NCBI GenBank assembly: GCA_014529385.2
Contig: CM043945.1
Location: forward strand, 144,389,741-144,453,740
From: Adiantum capillus-veneris
Taxonomy: Eukaryota; Streptophyta; Polypodiopsida; Polypodiales; Pteridaceae
Length of the DNA: 64,000 nt
Reading direction: 5' to 3'
Made by a program: the position numbers and the translations under genes
Shown: positions 44,674 to 58,012 of the stretch, piece by piece
Position numbering within the stretch: position 1 is the stretch's first letter
Layout of the letters: every line of letters begins with the position of its first letter
The notes under the pieces: model-generated
Told to the model about the DNA's origin: nothing
The model's input: the letters and a program-made list of their open reading frames with translations, nothing else
Database searches by the model: none

Positions 44674-46739
44674 CTAGTCAAAATCCCCTACATCATAGGG
44701 TAACATCAGATTCCATATAGCATCAGGTAGCAGTAGATACTGCCATATCCCTTGTGCAACTAGCTCATCCAATTGTCGATCATCAATCACAGGTAAAAGC
44801 ATTGGCAGTGCACCTTCACTCTCACTAGTATTGGAATCCCAATCATGTATATCTGAATATATCAAGTCTCTGGTAAAATCCTCTTCATTAGGCTCAAAAG
44901 ATGCATCTAAACACAATTCTCTATCTCGTAGAGGCTCAAAATCAAGTAGAGCATCATCCAATAACTGCATAAGTTCATCATCTGATGAATCTAAACAAAC
45001 TGGCTCATGCATGATTCTGGATTGATTGGTATCCTTAGCATCTGTATTTGAGAACCCTTCCAAAGCTTCGTCTAGTAAGAACATAAGGTCTAGGTCCACC
45101 GCTTGAGAAGGTTTCTCAATCCTGTACATCTCAGGTTGCTACACTAAACGAGGATTGTCACATATGACATGCATACTAAATGCATCTACAGTAAACTGCT
45201 CTTAAAGTCTTTCACTCTCAGTCAGGTATCTTTGCACCTCTGTAGCACAAAGTTCGGCATGTACATTGAAAATTTCATCTACTGCCCTGTCTGTATCATC
45301 GCACAATGAAACCAATCATATTCATCAACAAGAGATTTCACTTCACTATGCACCCCCTCTGAATCAACATCATCAAGGTCATGATCATTCTGCCATAGTG
45401 TGAGCCCTGTGTCACAAATTCCTGATAGAGAAGAAGTTTGCTCCCTCTCTAAATCACCATCATCAAATTCGCGAACAGTCTGTCAGATCGGTAGCTCTAG
45501 GTCATAGAAGCGTGTCAAAGGAGTCTGCACCCCCTCTGAATCATCGTAATCACGTTCAATATCACTTTTCCAATTTGGTAGTCGTGCTTCACAAAAGCTT
45601 GTCAATGAAGGAGTCTGCACCCCCTCTGAATCAAGCACATACTCTTGCTTAGCCAAGTCCTCAAAATCTGGTACATCCAAATTCGATAAATCTGGTATAC
45701 CAAAATCCATGGTCCTGCTGCTCTCAACAGTAGCCCTACTTTGACCTATAACATCTATATCATTAATCAACTCTTTGGTAAAACCTGTACCAGTATCTTC
45801 AATCACCTCTATGGTAGAATCTGCACCATAAAAATTTTGCTCTAATTCTGGTTCAGTAGCAAAAGTATCACCTGTAACCGAATCTTCATGCATGTCTACT
45901 TGAATTTGGTTGCACTCATTTACCTGCAAAATTTCTTCTTGAGATTTAGCCACTTCACTATTTTGATCCCCTGATTTCTTTTCTTCATGTACTGCATGCA
46001 TAGGCTCTTTGCAAATTTCATTCTGTGTATCCCGAACTGCATGTGTAGATTCTTTGAAAAATTCACCCTGCGTATCCTCAAGCTATAAAGCCTCACCCTC
46101 AAAGACTTCTACTTCATGCACAACATCTGCAAAACCCAACTTTGCATACACTGCTTCAACTATGTCTTCATCATTAGCCTGTAAAAAAGTAGCATCCTGC
46201 ACAATAAACTCATCAATCACAGCTTCTAACTTTGATCGTACTTTTCCTCGGATATCTGCATAGTTTGGTAGACTTGCACTCTGTTCTTGATAGCTTTCAT
46301 ACTGCTCATAACGTACTTGCACAATAGCTTCTTTGAAATAATCCCAATCATCGTTGCAAGCCTTCGTAACTTCTTGAATCTGCTCCTTCACATCTGAACT
46401 CACTAATTGCTCAAAAGATTTGATCATCAATTCTCTTGGTATCCCTCTTACCTTGGTCTCCAGCTCATAGCACTCTAGGTAGCCCTCTGGATCGTATCCA
46501 TCAAAGAGTCGTCTTTCATCATATACTACATCCAAAGCTTCATCCATTTGATTTTTCTTCTTTACGGTCTCTATTTCAAGCAGAGATCCTTGAACCAATT
46601 GAAGCATCTTTGAAAAATCTGGAACTGTTGACTTATCATCAAAATGGTTCGCACTTAACTCTGTAATCATCTTCATCATCTGCTCTAAATTCTCCATCTG
46701 TACATCCCACCCAAGCTCGTTTTTCATCGGGTTCACCAA
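44674..46739 (-). pseudogene. Gag-like acidic protein of the LARD-like element, fragmented
   Basis: It opens at about 46739 and carries a gypsy-gag-like central region: LFDGYDPEGYLECYELETKV, a helical SFEQLVSSDVKEQIQEV, and DDWDYFKEAIVQVRYEQYES. A TAG at 46083-46085 breaks the frame, which then continues open to 45483. After a further stop and a frame change, the last part (45129-44674) is strongly acidic (LDSSDDELMQLLDDALLDF). Between about 45350 and 45640 the motif DSEGVQTP recurs (DSEGVQTPSL, DSEGVQTPLT, DSEGVHSEV). No zinc knuckle, protease or RT follows. The coat-protein role is inferred from pattern only. Confidence 0.55.
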
Positions 46740-46853
46740 AGATCGGGGGATATATGTACGCTACGTGAGCCGGGCAGGTGCCGAGCCTCTGGCTGTGGGA
46801 GGTGTGAAAGAGAGAGAAAAAGAATAACTGATGCAACTGACTCTGGCAATCAA
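46740..46853. other. Leader between 5' LTR and gag-like gene (minus strand)
   Basis: No convincing tRNA primer site was identified next to the right LTR. Confidence 0.4.
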
Positions 46854-49314
46854 CATAATCATCAATTAATTGATTAATATGTTCGAGTACAACTTAATCT
46901 TTAGCCAAGGTGGGCTGTTAACAACACCGTCACTTGGATCATCTGCTAACTAGGAGTTTAAGCTCCCGCTTAGTAGAATTAACCGGGCCGTTAACGACAC
47001 CGGGATTAACAGAATGATTGATCAAACATTAGTTGATTACAGTGATGGAAATTTCCTCCTGCTTCTTTATCTGCTTCAACTGACCTTAGGTTCTATAAAT
47101 TTTATCTTTCTATGTCGGTCTTTCCCTGCTTCAATAGCACTCAAGAGCTTTCTCTTGCCTACTGCCTCAATTACCAACAATAAGCTACAAATTTGCTTTA
47201 ATTATCTTCAGGCTCTATGTGCCCTTGATGAACGAGTTCGATGGAATTAGCTTATTTTCTTCTTTACTTTTCTCCTGCTCCGCCTTCCTTGCTTCACCAC
47301 TTTCTCCCGCTCCGCCTTCCTTACTTTACCAAGGTTGAAAGCGAGAGAGAAAAACCTTGTCTTTGGGTACCTTTTTCTTTATGCTTGACTTATGCTCGTC
47401 GAGAGAGAGAGAGAGAGAGAGAACAAGCTTTGCTTGCTCCGAGGATGAGAGCGAGAGAGAAGGAGCTCTTTCCTCTTTTGCTGCGAGCCCTCCTCGCCCT
47501 CCTTACCTTTGTTATATCTCCTTGCTTCGAATTAGCTTGCTTCTACCTCGGCCTTGCTCTAAACTTCCCAATTTTCCTTCATGCTCGGCTTGCTCAAGCT
47601 TCTAGTTCGAGCTCGAGAGGGAGAGAGAGAAAATATCTTTGGTCCTTTCCTTCGTTCAAGCTCAAGAGAGAGAGAGAGATCTCTTTGCCCTTCCTTATTT
47701 ACCGTCGAGGGAGAGAAATACCCCCTTTTCCCGTCAATATGAGAGAGAGAGCTTTGCCTCCTTTGTCTTTAGCTCGAGAACTAGAGAGAGAAATAACACC
47801 TCGTTATCAAGCTTCGTATGCTCCGAGGATGAGAGTGAGAGAGAGAGCACAAGCCTTCCTTGCCCAAGCTTCACCTCCTTGCAATCCCCTTTTCATGCCC
47901 TCGTTCCTGCTCCTCGTTAACTCCTCCCTGCAATCCTCACTACCTCCTCCCTGTACCCTTCGTTGATAGCCCTAAAAGAAGTGTCTCCAAAAAAATTGCC
48001 CCCACCACGCAGTCACGGTGCCGTGACTAACGTGGCACGGGAAAAGCGGCTCAGTGACGTGGCAGGTGCGAATTTTTATTGGCGTCGTTCATGGAAAAAT
48101 CGGGCCTAAAAACATGCGCCATGCCAAGCTGAGACTCTTTCTTCCTCGCTGCGAGCTCGTCCGAGCCTCATACAGGTCAGCGCGACCTCCTTTCCCTACG
48201 CGTGCCTCTATTCGCTGCTTGCCCACCATGTCCATGGTTTTTCTTCCCTTTTTATACACTAAAGCCCTTTAGTGGGTAGCCCTTAATTGTTTGCATTGGT
48301 CGGCCTTTATTCAATTGGGAAGACATAATCCTTAAACTCATGGGTGGCCATATTATTTAGCTCCTTATTGGGTGGGCGGTCTTCGTGCACCACATTAGGC
48401 ATACATCTTGCCCAAGCTACATGCACTCAATGCACTCCATGAGTCGTCATTTCGCACAATGAGCTCATCAAGATCTTTTTGTGCTTTCGTAACTAATGGC
48501 ACACATAACCACATTTGGCATGCATATGATGCTTCTGTAAAGGCCCCACTCTGTTACAATATCGGGCAAGGCATTGGTAAGCGTAACTTCTTTCCCTAGT
48601 AGCCCCTGTTGAGCAACCTCATCATGAAATCTGATGCCCGTATCAAGAGACGACCTTAAAAGAGATTCCGCTCAAGCAATTATTGTGCTCTCTGAAGTGC
48701 ATCACTTCCAGCATATATCTCAACCAGAGTATTGTTACCTCGAGCACTTATTCTACTGCATTCAAAACCCTGGCTGCTGCTCAAAATTCCAAAATAGCAC
48801 ACCGATCGAGCGGACCAAGGCGGACTGGTACGAAACCGGTCCCCGATGAATATTTAAGGGCTAATATCTTGACGACCGAAACGCCGATCATTGATATGAA
48901 AAGACCGATGCGCTCCACAAAGTGAGCACTTCAAGTCCATGCATTCATTTCAACTCTGTCCCCTCAGCTGCAGTTTCCCTATCCGGTATAGATCTGCAAT
49001 CGACTTGAACTTTAAACTGCCATAACTTCTTCACCGTAGCTCCAATCGACAAGCCGTAAAGACATGCCGGTAGAGCACTGCAAGCACTGCAGTTTTAGTT
49101 CTTAATATCCCATCTGTGCTCACTTCAAGAATAGTACTTTTTAGCATCATTAAGGCATCAATTGGCCCTTTTAAGCCGCATCTGGCATACATTAATCATT
49201 AAACTTTGCCTATTAACAAGCCCTGATCACTGACCATTAAATGTGTAGGCTTCAAAGAAGCTTAGCTTGCATTTCTCTGCTCTTTTTCTCTTCATGGCAG
49301 CGGAGTTGCATGAC
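46854..49314 (-). repeat. LARD-like 5' LTR (right)
   Basis: Pair of 41303-43851. Its outermost bases differ from the left copy (CA in place of TG at 46854-46855, GACG in place of GACA at its other end). Confidence 0.8.
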
Positions 49315-50480
49315 GACGTTTGCCTTGATTGGTGATGGCGTGTTTTCTATATGACTTTCAAATCTATCTAACCCATCTTCCTCCTCTTGATTTTTTGCTT
49401 TGTTAGTTTTCTCTGTGTCCTCTACCTTAATAGACTCGTCAGATGATTCAAGATCATCGACGTGTGGGTGTTTTCATTCTTCTCTTTCCCTTTATTTCAT
49501 CTTGCATTTAAGCTCATTCTGAATCTGTTGCCACATATTGCTGGCAATATTCAAATTTTTCGCTGCCTCTTTTCTTCTTTGTTGTTTGATTCTTTCAAGA
49601 GATTCATCATTCCTGTGTATCAAATGCAAGTCCTCCTCGTCCTCTCTTTTTTAGTATGCGTTCATTCCAAGGATTTTTTTTTCCTCATGCCTTTGTTGGC
49701 GGAGTCTTTCCCTTTGTGCTTGAGCCTCTTCTTTAGTTCTTCATGCTTGTGTAATGGGTGTAGATCTAGTTGATCTTACCTTTACTCGTATTTATTTATT
49801 TGTAAACTCATCTTCTTTTCCTTCCTCTAAAGATTGAAACTCTGAGGTAGTTTCTCCATCCTTTGATATAGCTTCATCTTTTGTGTGGCATATCTGATTC
49901 TGTTTCCTCGCTATCAGATTCATGTTTTTTTGAGCTCTGCCCAGTTTGCTTTGTCTATGATAGTTTTTTTTAGATGGTCCTCCTTCACCGCTCTTTTGGT
50001 TTTATGAATTAGATCCAAATGTGCTTCTGCAGGTGGTAATTCATCAATCATGCCTAAGGCCTGGTAGGCAATCCTAGTCATCATTGGTCTAGCATTCATA
50101 TATGATTTGCTTTTATGACTTCCTTTGATGTTTGCTTCCACTAAATTGTCAAGGATGTAATTTCCAAAGTCGCAGCAACTGACCACCCTTCTTTCTGCCA
50201 GCCCCATTGCCATGACCATTTCCATATGCAAGATTGCTTCCATGTATCATGGTGGATTTTTCACTTTGAAGTGTTGCGATATTAACTGCAGAGGCAGCTC
50301 CTTCTCAAAGTAGATCATATCTTGATAGGTCAATTCGTGTCCCCTCTGCTTCAAAAACGCCTTGTCATTATCTATGGCTTTGGTTTTCCAATAGATTGTG
50401 GGTTTTGTGCTGCAAGTGAAGAACTTTGTTGAGATTTTTGTGGTGATTTTTACTTTGATGGTAGCCCCATCTTGCTACGT
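49315..50480 (-). pseudogene. Hypothetical protein relic, unknown family
   Basis: The minus strand is open from about 50480 to 49920 except for one TGA at about 50245-50250. Readable parts: KVKITTKISTKFFTC, YQDMIYFEKELPLQLISQHF, VEAILHMEMVMAMGLAERRV and DELPPAEAHLDLIHKTKRAV. Downstream, to 49330, the reading is rich in Glu, Ser and Lys but broken. It abuts the LARD-like LTR. It may be an accessory ORF of the retroelement whose gag lies at 51.0-51.6 kb on the same strand, but no motif shows this. Confidence 0.35.
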
Positions 50481-51007
50481 TTGTGTTACTCCCCCCTTTC
50501 CATTCTGATTCGTCTCAAATGAAGATACGACATGGTGCATGGGCTCAAGTTATGTGTCTATGCGAGGCCGTGTAATGTGGCCCTATCATGCAAATTGAAG
50601 AGATGCATTGGGTAACAAGATGTTGTGCAAAATTTGGGTCATGAACGGTCTATTCAATGGATTTTGTTGGCGAGGGTGCTTTAAAGCTAGTATGCCTGAA
50701 TAATTTTTTTGGATGAGACGTGCACTTTTTGTGATGTACTGGTAACCTTAGTGAGATTCTGGTGCTTGAATGGCTGCATATTACTGGCGAGCACTATGGT
50801 TGTCAATTGCGGCATGTAGAGTTGCTCTTTCTTGGGCTTGTCCTCCTAATATTGGCTCTTCCATAATAATGACATGAGTTTGAGCCATCACTCCTCTTCC
50901 ATGACCTCTTCCTGTGTTCCCTCTTTCACGAAGAATATGTTGGCCTCTACCATTTGGTGCTACAGGAATGGCATTTGCGGTTGTTCCTACGTTTCTTCTA
51001 GGACATT
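50481..51007. other. Unassigned spacer between relics
   Basis: No recognised coding pattern. Confidence 0.3.
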
Positions 51008-51600
51008 GACTCTTGTAATAACCTAGCTCATTACACTAAAAGAAACGTATATTTGGATGTTGGGATTGAGTTACTGAATTTGATGCTACCACATGGCGAG
51101 GTTGATAAATTTGATTGGCAGGCTGGGGCTCCAATTGTTGGACTTGGCCCTTTGATTTATAAAGTTTCCTCTTCCCTGATTTCTAACAGTTTCTTTAGCC
51201 AGAGGTGTTGCCCTTAAGAGAGCATCCTGGACTGATATGGGTCTCATTGCTTCAAGATGGGTATCCAAAGGTTGATTTAATCCTTGAAAGAACCTAGCTA
51301 CCTGATGCTCAGTGGACATATTTGGGGCATACCTTTGCAATGTTACAAATCTCGAGTAGTACTCTCCTATAAATAAGGATAATTATTTTAGAGCAAAGAA
51401 CTCATTCATTTTAGCGTCTCGATGAGTGGTGGAAGACATCGTGCTATAATTGCTTCTTTAATATCCTCCCAAGACTGGGAAGATCTTGAAACACCCAAGT
51501 CCTTGCAATTCTATTTTCACCATATTTTTGTATTGAGAGTAAGATGAAACATTGCTTTACACGTCAGGTCCCTACAACATTAAAATAGTCCTCCATAGCC
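51008..51600 (-). pseudogene. Ty3/gypsy gag relic with decayed zinc knuckle
   Basis: The minus strand reads SWEDIKEAIIARCLPP (about 51440-51490), YYSRFVTLQRYAPNMS (about 51310-51365), and QVARFFQGLNQPLDTHLEAM (about 51235-51300), the gypsy gag pattern. A knuckle-like CNELGYYKSQC lies at about 51008-51045 with the His replaced by Tyr. Several frameshifts. Confidence 0.75.
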
Positions 51601-52554
51601 TAAATCCAAGCTTTTGCATCACCCTCCATATGGGCTCATTGGCCTTGAATGTGGGTGGTTGGGCTTATTTCATGAGAATGTTTTTCTCTTGTACGGCAAT
51701 GTATAAGGCATCACAATGGTAAGCTTGTAGATGGTTTGATTTAAGACTTGACATAATATCAAATACTTTAAGCTCCCACAACTCAAAACAACATTTTGAA
51801 ATCAATTAAGTTTATTAAATTCAAGATTCCATAACTTTATTTATATTAAGATATGTAGAAAGTTGAGATCTCATCAAGAAGTTGGATGAGCATCTTTTTA
51901 TTCTATCATAATATATACAAAGGTTAGCTTTGCCAAAAAGCTTGATGATTCTCAAAGCCAGATTCCCAGGGACATAGTGGTACAATCGATAGGTATTTGT
52001 GGATAAGTTTTTACAATCTACTATTTCCTGTGAGTAGTAGCTCTTATACACATCTTTGAGAGGTTTGATCTTGTAAGTAGAGATCACTTTGACCACTTGA
52101 TTGAAATCCATTCATTTAAGGTCATGTCAATGCCATCTTGAGCGATAATAGTGTACTCACTCCTAGACCCTAGTAGTACCAAGGAAGTAGTAAAGCTGGA
52201 TAACTCACAACTTTCCCCCCACCAAAGCTTCTTTAGATCAGAGGAGAGGCATCCAAGCTTCCTTGTAGTTGATGTAGAAGATGACACCTTTGCAGTCCCA
52301 TGCAAGTTCCCATCCCCTTTTCATTCTTGTTGATTGAGGAGAGAAATCCTTCATCAAAATCTTCATCATGTTACAACGAAAAGAAATATTTAAAGAGTAA
52401 CAAGCCTCAAATTTCATTATCTCAAAGGTCTTGAACTTGCGATACTCAATTTTAGCATCTTCCTGAAACATCGATGCTCGTAAGTCTCCAATTCATTTTT
52501 TCCAAATTTTCAAACAATAAATGTTTCTAGTTACCCAACCTAGGCTTGGGCCTA
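51601..52554 (-). other. Decayed gag start and leader of the same gypsy relic
   Basis: Short minus-strand frames (51821-52111, 52084-52305, 52238-52471) are interrupted and show no motif. Position between primer site and gag suggests leader or N-terminal gag. Confidence 0.35.
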
Positions 52555-52567
52555 GGCTCTAATACCA
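52555..52567 (-). promoter_or_regulatory. Likely primer-binding site of the gypsy relic
   Basis: Minus strand TGGTATTAGAGCC follows an ATCACA-type LTR end. One base differs from the initiator Met-tRNA complement. It implies a 5' LTR on the plus-coordinate side, above 52570. Confidence 0.6.
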
Positions 52568-52569
52568 CA

Positions 52570-55095
52570 TGTGATGTCCCCACCCTGTTAGCATAATCTT
52601 TTGGCAATTCGAGGGTACCTAACAGGTCACTAGGACCTAGTCATTTGAGAAAACAAGGTCAAGAAAGAATTGATTTCCAATGGATGTCTTGAGTCCAAAC
52701 CATTGAAGAGGGTTCCTAGCCTTGTCTACAGGGAAAGCAAGAACTAACACGAGAATTTTATACGTCCCTAACTATCACCTTCCAAAGAGAAAAAATCCAA
52801 ATACCTTTTTTCCATAGCTTTCAAGGGTACGTATGATTGGGACTTCTCAAATTGTGGAATAATGAGTCTCTAATTTTGTTTTTCCTAATAAGAGGGAGTG
52901 GAGAGTTTCTCCACTGATCAAGACCACCCATCCCTGACTGTCAACCTGAGCCAGTCCCCACTTTCCACCTCTGTACTCACACTTTTTCCTTGTCTTCTAG
53001 TTACTACCACATGATTGTTCATACACACAATTAATTCTTAAGGTTCCCATCACAAGTTCGTTAAGACAGCCCTTCAAACATTCAAATCGGCACCGAAACA
53101 ATTTTTCCTAGAAGAAAAACAACACACGGCTCTTCTTCAACCTTAAAATATCCAAACCCCGAGTTTACTTCTCTTGGCGAGAGTTTATTGCTCCCGGTGT
53201 CTTTAGTTTCCCATACAACTAAATTGTCTTGCATTTTGGGCACAAACCCGTAGTGACTAACTTACAATTTTGGCATAAATGCGTAAGTATTATCTTGCAT
53301 TTTGAGCACAAACCCACAAGATGTGTGCACCCATATGCAGTGCTTTAGCGTTCACTCCGCTAAGCCCTCCTAGGATATCCAAAGGAGTTTTGACTATATC
53401 AGTATAGGGTTTTTGAGTGAAAAAGGTTTGAGAGTTTTCTTACTAGGCAAACATTTCTTTCCTACGAGCAAAAAAACTACTTTTGAAACATATAAAAGTA
53501 TATAAAACCACTACAAAGAAAAGTATATAAAACATATGCTGTAATTTGTGATGGTTTTATGATCCATTGAGATTGTTTTTCCTTTTCCTACTCTGTCGTC
53601 TATGCAATGCATGCAAATACTTAACTAAATTAATTCTAACCTTGTCTAATGTAGTAAGACCAATGCCTGGCAAGTTTGGTGGCACGTCCCAAGGAAATTC
53701 TCTTTCCCTTTCAGCTTCTCGACTGCTGCCAAGCTTATTGTGAGTCTTGCTTAGACGGGTCCTTTTTGGGGCCATCTCACCTCTAATAGCTAGCTTGAAA
53801 ATGTGTAAGAACTAATTGTGCAAAAAAATTACTGATAATAAGGTTGATGGAATGTTAATTACATCAATTCTTACACTTCTATTCTATTGATTTATGCTTA
53901 TGGTAGACAAAACTTTAAGTAAGGTCTAAGAGACATACACCCCACATACACATTCAGAACATCCATTTATGCACTAATCACATGATTAATCATATATATT
54001 TTCTTGCAAGAACCATCCATCATTTTAGTTTCACAAAATTCTTGAATGTGATTAGCTTATTCATGCAAGCATCTAGGTTAGATTGATGAAGAATGGTGCA
54101 TGTAGTCAACACAAATGATTATGTAATTAAGCAGGGAGACCTTCATTACTTATAATGTAGAGAAATCACCATCAAATAGGTATTATAATTGTTGATTCCC
54201 AATCATATTGGTAAATAAGAGTATAGCATTTGATAGTAGGGTAGCAATTGGAAATGATTCCAATTGAAGGATAATATGACAGCAATTGGAAGGATTCCAA
54301 TTGAATAAGAGAAGAGATTGATAATAACTTGATTAAACAATAGATTTACACTACCCAAATGTGCTTTGGAGTTATTGATCCCTCAAATCTTTGATGTGGT
54401 AGTCACCAAGATGTTTGCTACAACAACAAAGCTTCCTTCTCCCAAGTGTGTGTCCAAATGAGTAAGAAAAGGCTCCTTTTATAGAGTTTTGGGGTCCCAA
54501 CCTTCCCAAGCTTGCCCATACTTCCCAAGGGATCCCCCTATTTCTATTCTAAGTTGTAAACGTGTCCTAGGATTCATTACTTGCCAATGAAGGTGTCAAG
54601 TGACCATTTCCTAAGTCTTCTATACCAACTTTGGGTGCTACACCTCATGTGACCCATGCTTAGAGCCATTCTTACCAAAAGAGATGGGTCCATGGAAATC
54701 CATGGACATCCATACACATGCACATACATGCCCATGCACATGCATACACATACATACCTTATAATTATAAATTAATTCTAATAACATTAGGATAAGGATT
54801 TAATTGTGCTAGGTGAGCATAGGTTATCAGAATTAAATTCAAAAAGTTACTATTGAAAGACGAGCTTGAGGATGATGACTTAAGGTTTCAGATGCATAAT
54901 TGCTATATTTAGCATTTTTTGGAGCAGATAGCTATTTTTATGGAAATTCAAGACGGGGTAGATTTAGACTAAATAGTCGCCTCCTAGTGGGTACAAGCAC
55001 CTCAAAACTTTCTATTTTTGGACGGAAGAAACGAGAAGTAAAAATTTCATTTTTGAAAATCTTATATCAATATATTCATCATTAACTCATTAGAG
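52570..55095. other. No gene seen; probably includes a decayed LTR
   Basis: The stretch next to the primer site should be the gypsy 5' LTR (minus strand); its far end was not found. An ACATGC-rich simple repeat lies at about 54710-54760. Confidence 0.4.
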
Positions 55096-57980
55096 GTGGA
55101 GAAAACTACCAAAACTAGAAACTTTCTAGCTATGACCAAAATGGCCCGATATTTATTCCTTTGTTATGAGAATCCCCTCTACAAGGGTGCAAGAGACCCT
55201 ACAAGAGATGTGATACTTGTGGTGGGGATCATCTCACCCCATGGTGTAACACTCATCCAAAACCACAACGTATTCTAGAGCAACAACCAAATGAATGGAA
55301 ATGTGAAAAAGGCTCATAGAGGCCGCTCAAGCTCTATGCAACCAAAAATATTGAAAATCCATGAGCAAGTAGTGCCTATGCCCAAACACGAGAATGGAAA
55401 CATACTAAAAGAAAATTGTACACATTAGAACCAACCAAAGCGGAGAATGAAAAGCCATTAGATACGAGGGTGGTTGCAAACACAACAAATGATGCCAAAA
55501 CTCAAGAGATTCAGTCAATTCTTGAAGTGGACAAGCCGTGGCCACGATTTTTATGGAAGACGAGTGGAAACCAAAGAGACGATAGTGTCACATTGTAGTT
55601 AGCACCTATCCCAAAGATCTATATGGACCATGAGATTTATCCTGGGGATATAGAGTCATTGTACGGAGATGCAGGGATGGAATTATTTGTGGAGAGTAAA
55701 CCGAAGACTTTAAGGAATGTATCTTCTTTTATAGGGGAACACGAGACAAAATCCAAGGTGCAGGGTGTGCCATCTCAATGGAATCCAATTCTACAGCTGA
55801 CAAACATTAAAAGCCTATACGATCTGATGTCGTCCCCTATAAGATGCACCATTACTCTCGTAGAACTTCTGAAGATCATACCACATTTGTGGGGTCAAAT
55901 GAGAAAAAACTTGAAAAATATGGGGTTGAAAATCCCTTCACATAACAAACTTGCAGATGAGAACATGGGTATGACTCAATCCAAGAAACCAAAGGCAAAG
56001 CCCATGCTAGTGAATAAGGTTCGTGACTATTGCGAAGGAGAAGAAGGGAGCACAACCTTACCACTAGAGTAAAAAGGAGTAAAAACAATAGCCATACTTA
56101 TAGTGGGACTGGAATAGACATTGCTACAAAGGAAATATAGGAGAAGTAGGGAAGACCCGCTCTTAGGAAAACACATAAGAAATTTCAACTAGCAGATGTA
56201 TTTGTAGAGAGAGACCCTTGGGGATGCTTGAAAAAATCATTTAATCCTCTTGTGGAATTGAGTATGAGCACACTTTTTTGGTAGTAGACTTAAAAAAGAG
56301 CAACAATTTTGAGATCATTTTGGGACAACCATTCATGCGTCAAGTCAAAATGATTCAAGATTGGGGCTATGACCACCTCTACTTTTGCGCCATAAGGGTG
56401 TCACAACAAGGGTCAACACAAAGGACCTTAGTTACAAAGACATAAAGCATACCCCAATAGAATATTTTGGTGTAGCTACTGATTTTGAAACACACTTTCC
56501 TACTTGGTTGATGAAGCACTCGCATGTTTGGATGTGCAGAGGATCTGAATACGAAAGCTTGAGAAAGAAAGATTGTATCTTAGAGACTTTTGTAAAAGAT
56601 AAGTACTATGTAAAAGTCCATTTTTAGAGGAGGTTTTGAACCCTTTGGATGAGCATAAATACTGGCTACTCTAGATGTGTGCATAAACGAAATAACACCA
56701 ACAAAGTTTTCCGATGAGGATGGCTATGACATAATTCCATGTTTTACTATAAAGGTAACACAACATTGACATTGAACAAGAAACAAAGCAAGAGGAGACA
56801 ACATATGCCAACCTACTAGACACAATGGTGGCATCCATAGCCAAAATAATGAAAGATGCCTAAATCTTCAAGAACTTATGGAATTGGGTTTCTGGCCTTG
56901 AGCAGGTACGTCAAAGTTGCCATTAATAATAAATGGCATAAAATACAGAGTTGGGAAGCTAAGCCACTAAATGAACAAAGCATTAGTCCCAAAGCTTTAA
57001 GTAATATTCTTCATGTTCTAAGCATCTTATCTATTCTAGGTACCGCTCAAGCTGGAAGAGTTGAGCATATTTATGTTGTGTCTCTCATGCTGGTACGGGG
57101 CAGGTGAGCAAAAAAGTCAAATTTTATGTATACATCTGGCAAAGTGAAGGAGAAATTTCAAAAAACACTGACACATTGAGCACTATGAGGTATGAGTGAA
57201 GAAGCTTCTACATTAAATTACCTTCTTGGAAATGTTGAAAGCTATTGTGACATCCTTTGATGTCACATTGCTACACTTGTTCCTTGAAGCATCCATCAAC
57301 TCCATCGAGTCACACTGCATGCTCTTGTTTGACAAATATCTTGTATACATATAGAGTGTCCCATACTTGTCACTTGCATTATGCACTCTTCCTTTGTTTC
57401 TCTCAAGCACTCACCTTGCATGAGCAGGTACTTCAAGTCCAATTTCTCAAATCCAAAGGAATTTTTTTCCCACTAGGTTTTCTCTTTGGTCATACAAGTT
57501 CTAGACCCTAATCTAGAAACACTTAACAATATCTTCTTGTATATATTCCTATTATGTCAAAAATAAGGAAATAGCTAACCATATCATTCATCAATGCATT
57601 GGAGCAACAACTATGGATCTCAATCATGCTTGTCGAAAGAAACTCTTATCTTCAAGGACAATGACAAAGATTCAGCAAGAAATAGAAAGTCAAAGAATGA
57701 AATACATACAAGCAATGAAAAATTTAGCAAGAGAGACCTCAACAACCATCATAAGGAGCTCACACAATGTTTCAAAGTTGGTGACATATTGCACAGAACT
57801 CACATTGCGATGGAACTCGAGAGAAAGTCTTTCATCAAGTCCACGACCCAGAGAAGCTCGGTTCCCAAAAAGGCAAGCAACACAAATTCATTGCCCAAAG
57901 TGGCTATGAAGAGGAGAATACACAACCAAATGCAACATTGTCTTGACAATGAATCCCAACTCATGTATCAATTGTAACAC
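55096..57980 (+). pseudogene. Ty3/gypsy gag-protease relic
   Basis: The plus strand reads a zinc-knuckle-like KRCDTCGGDHLTPWCNTHP at about 55195-55255 in a frame different from the longest one. A linker with KSLYDLMSSPIRCTITLVELLKI (split here; about 55810-55875) resembles the segment before the protease in some plant gypsy elements. Near 56300-56370 is the protease end FEIILGQPFMRQVKMIQDWG, mixed with frameshifts. Frames to 57977 show no RT. Many stops. Truncated element whose 3' LTR appears to begin at 58013. Confidence 0.6.
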
Positions 57981-58000
57981 AATAGATATGAATCACTCAA

Positions 58001-58012
58001 GGAAGGGGGGAG
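58001..58012 (+). promoter_or_regulatory. Polypurine tract
   Basis: GGAAGGGGGGAG directly precedes a TGTTGG sequence, the usual arrangement at the inner edge of a 3' LTR. Confidence 0.55.

Larger units (their letters stand above)
41303..49314 (-). mobile_element. Large non-autonomous LTR element (LARD-like)
   Basis: Direct repeats of about 2.5 kb (41303-43851 and 46854-49314) flank a 3-kb interior with only a gag-like acidic gene on the minus strand and no RT or integrase motif. The left repeat runs TGTAATC...ATGACA. A purine tract (minus strand TCAGAGGGGGTGGATG) lies beside the left repeat, as expected for a minus-strand element. The repeats differ by more substitutions and several indels than the other LTR pairs in this window, so it is older. 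No matching target duplication was found. Confidence 0.75.
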
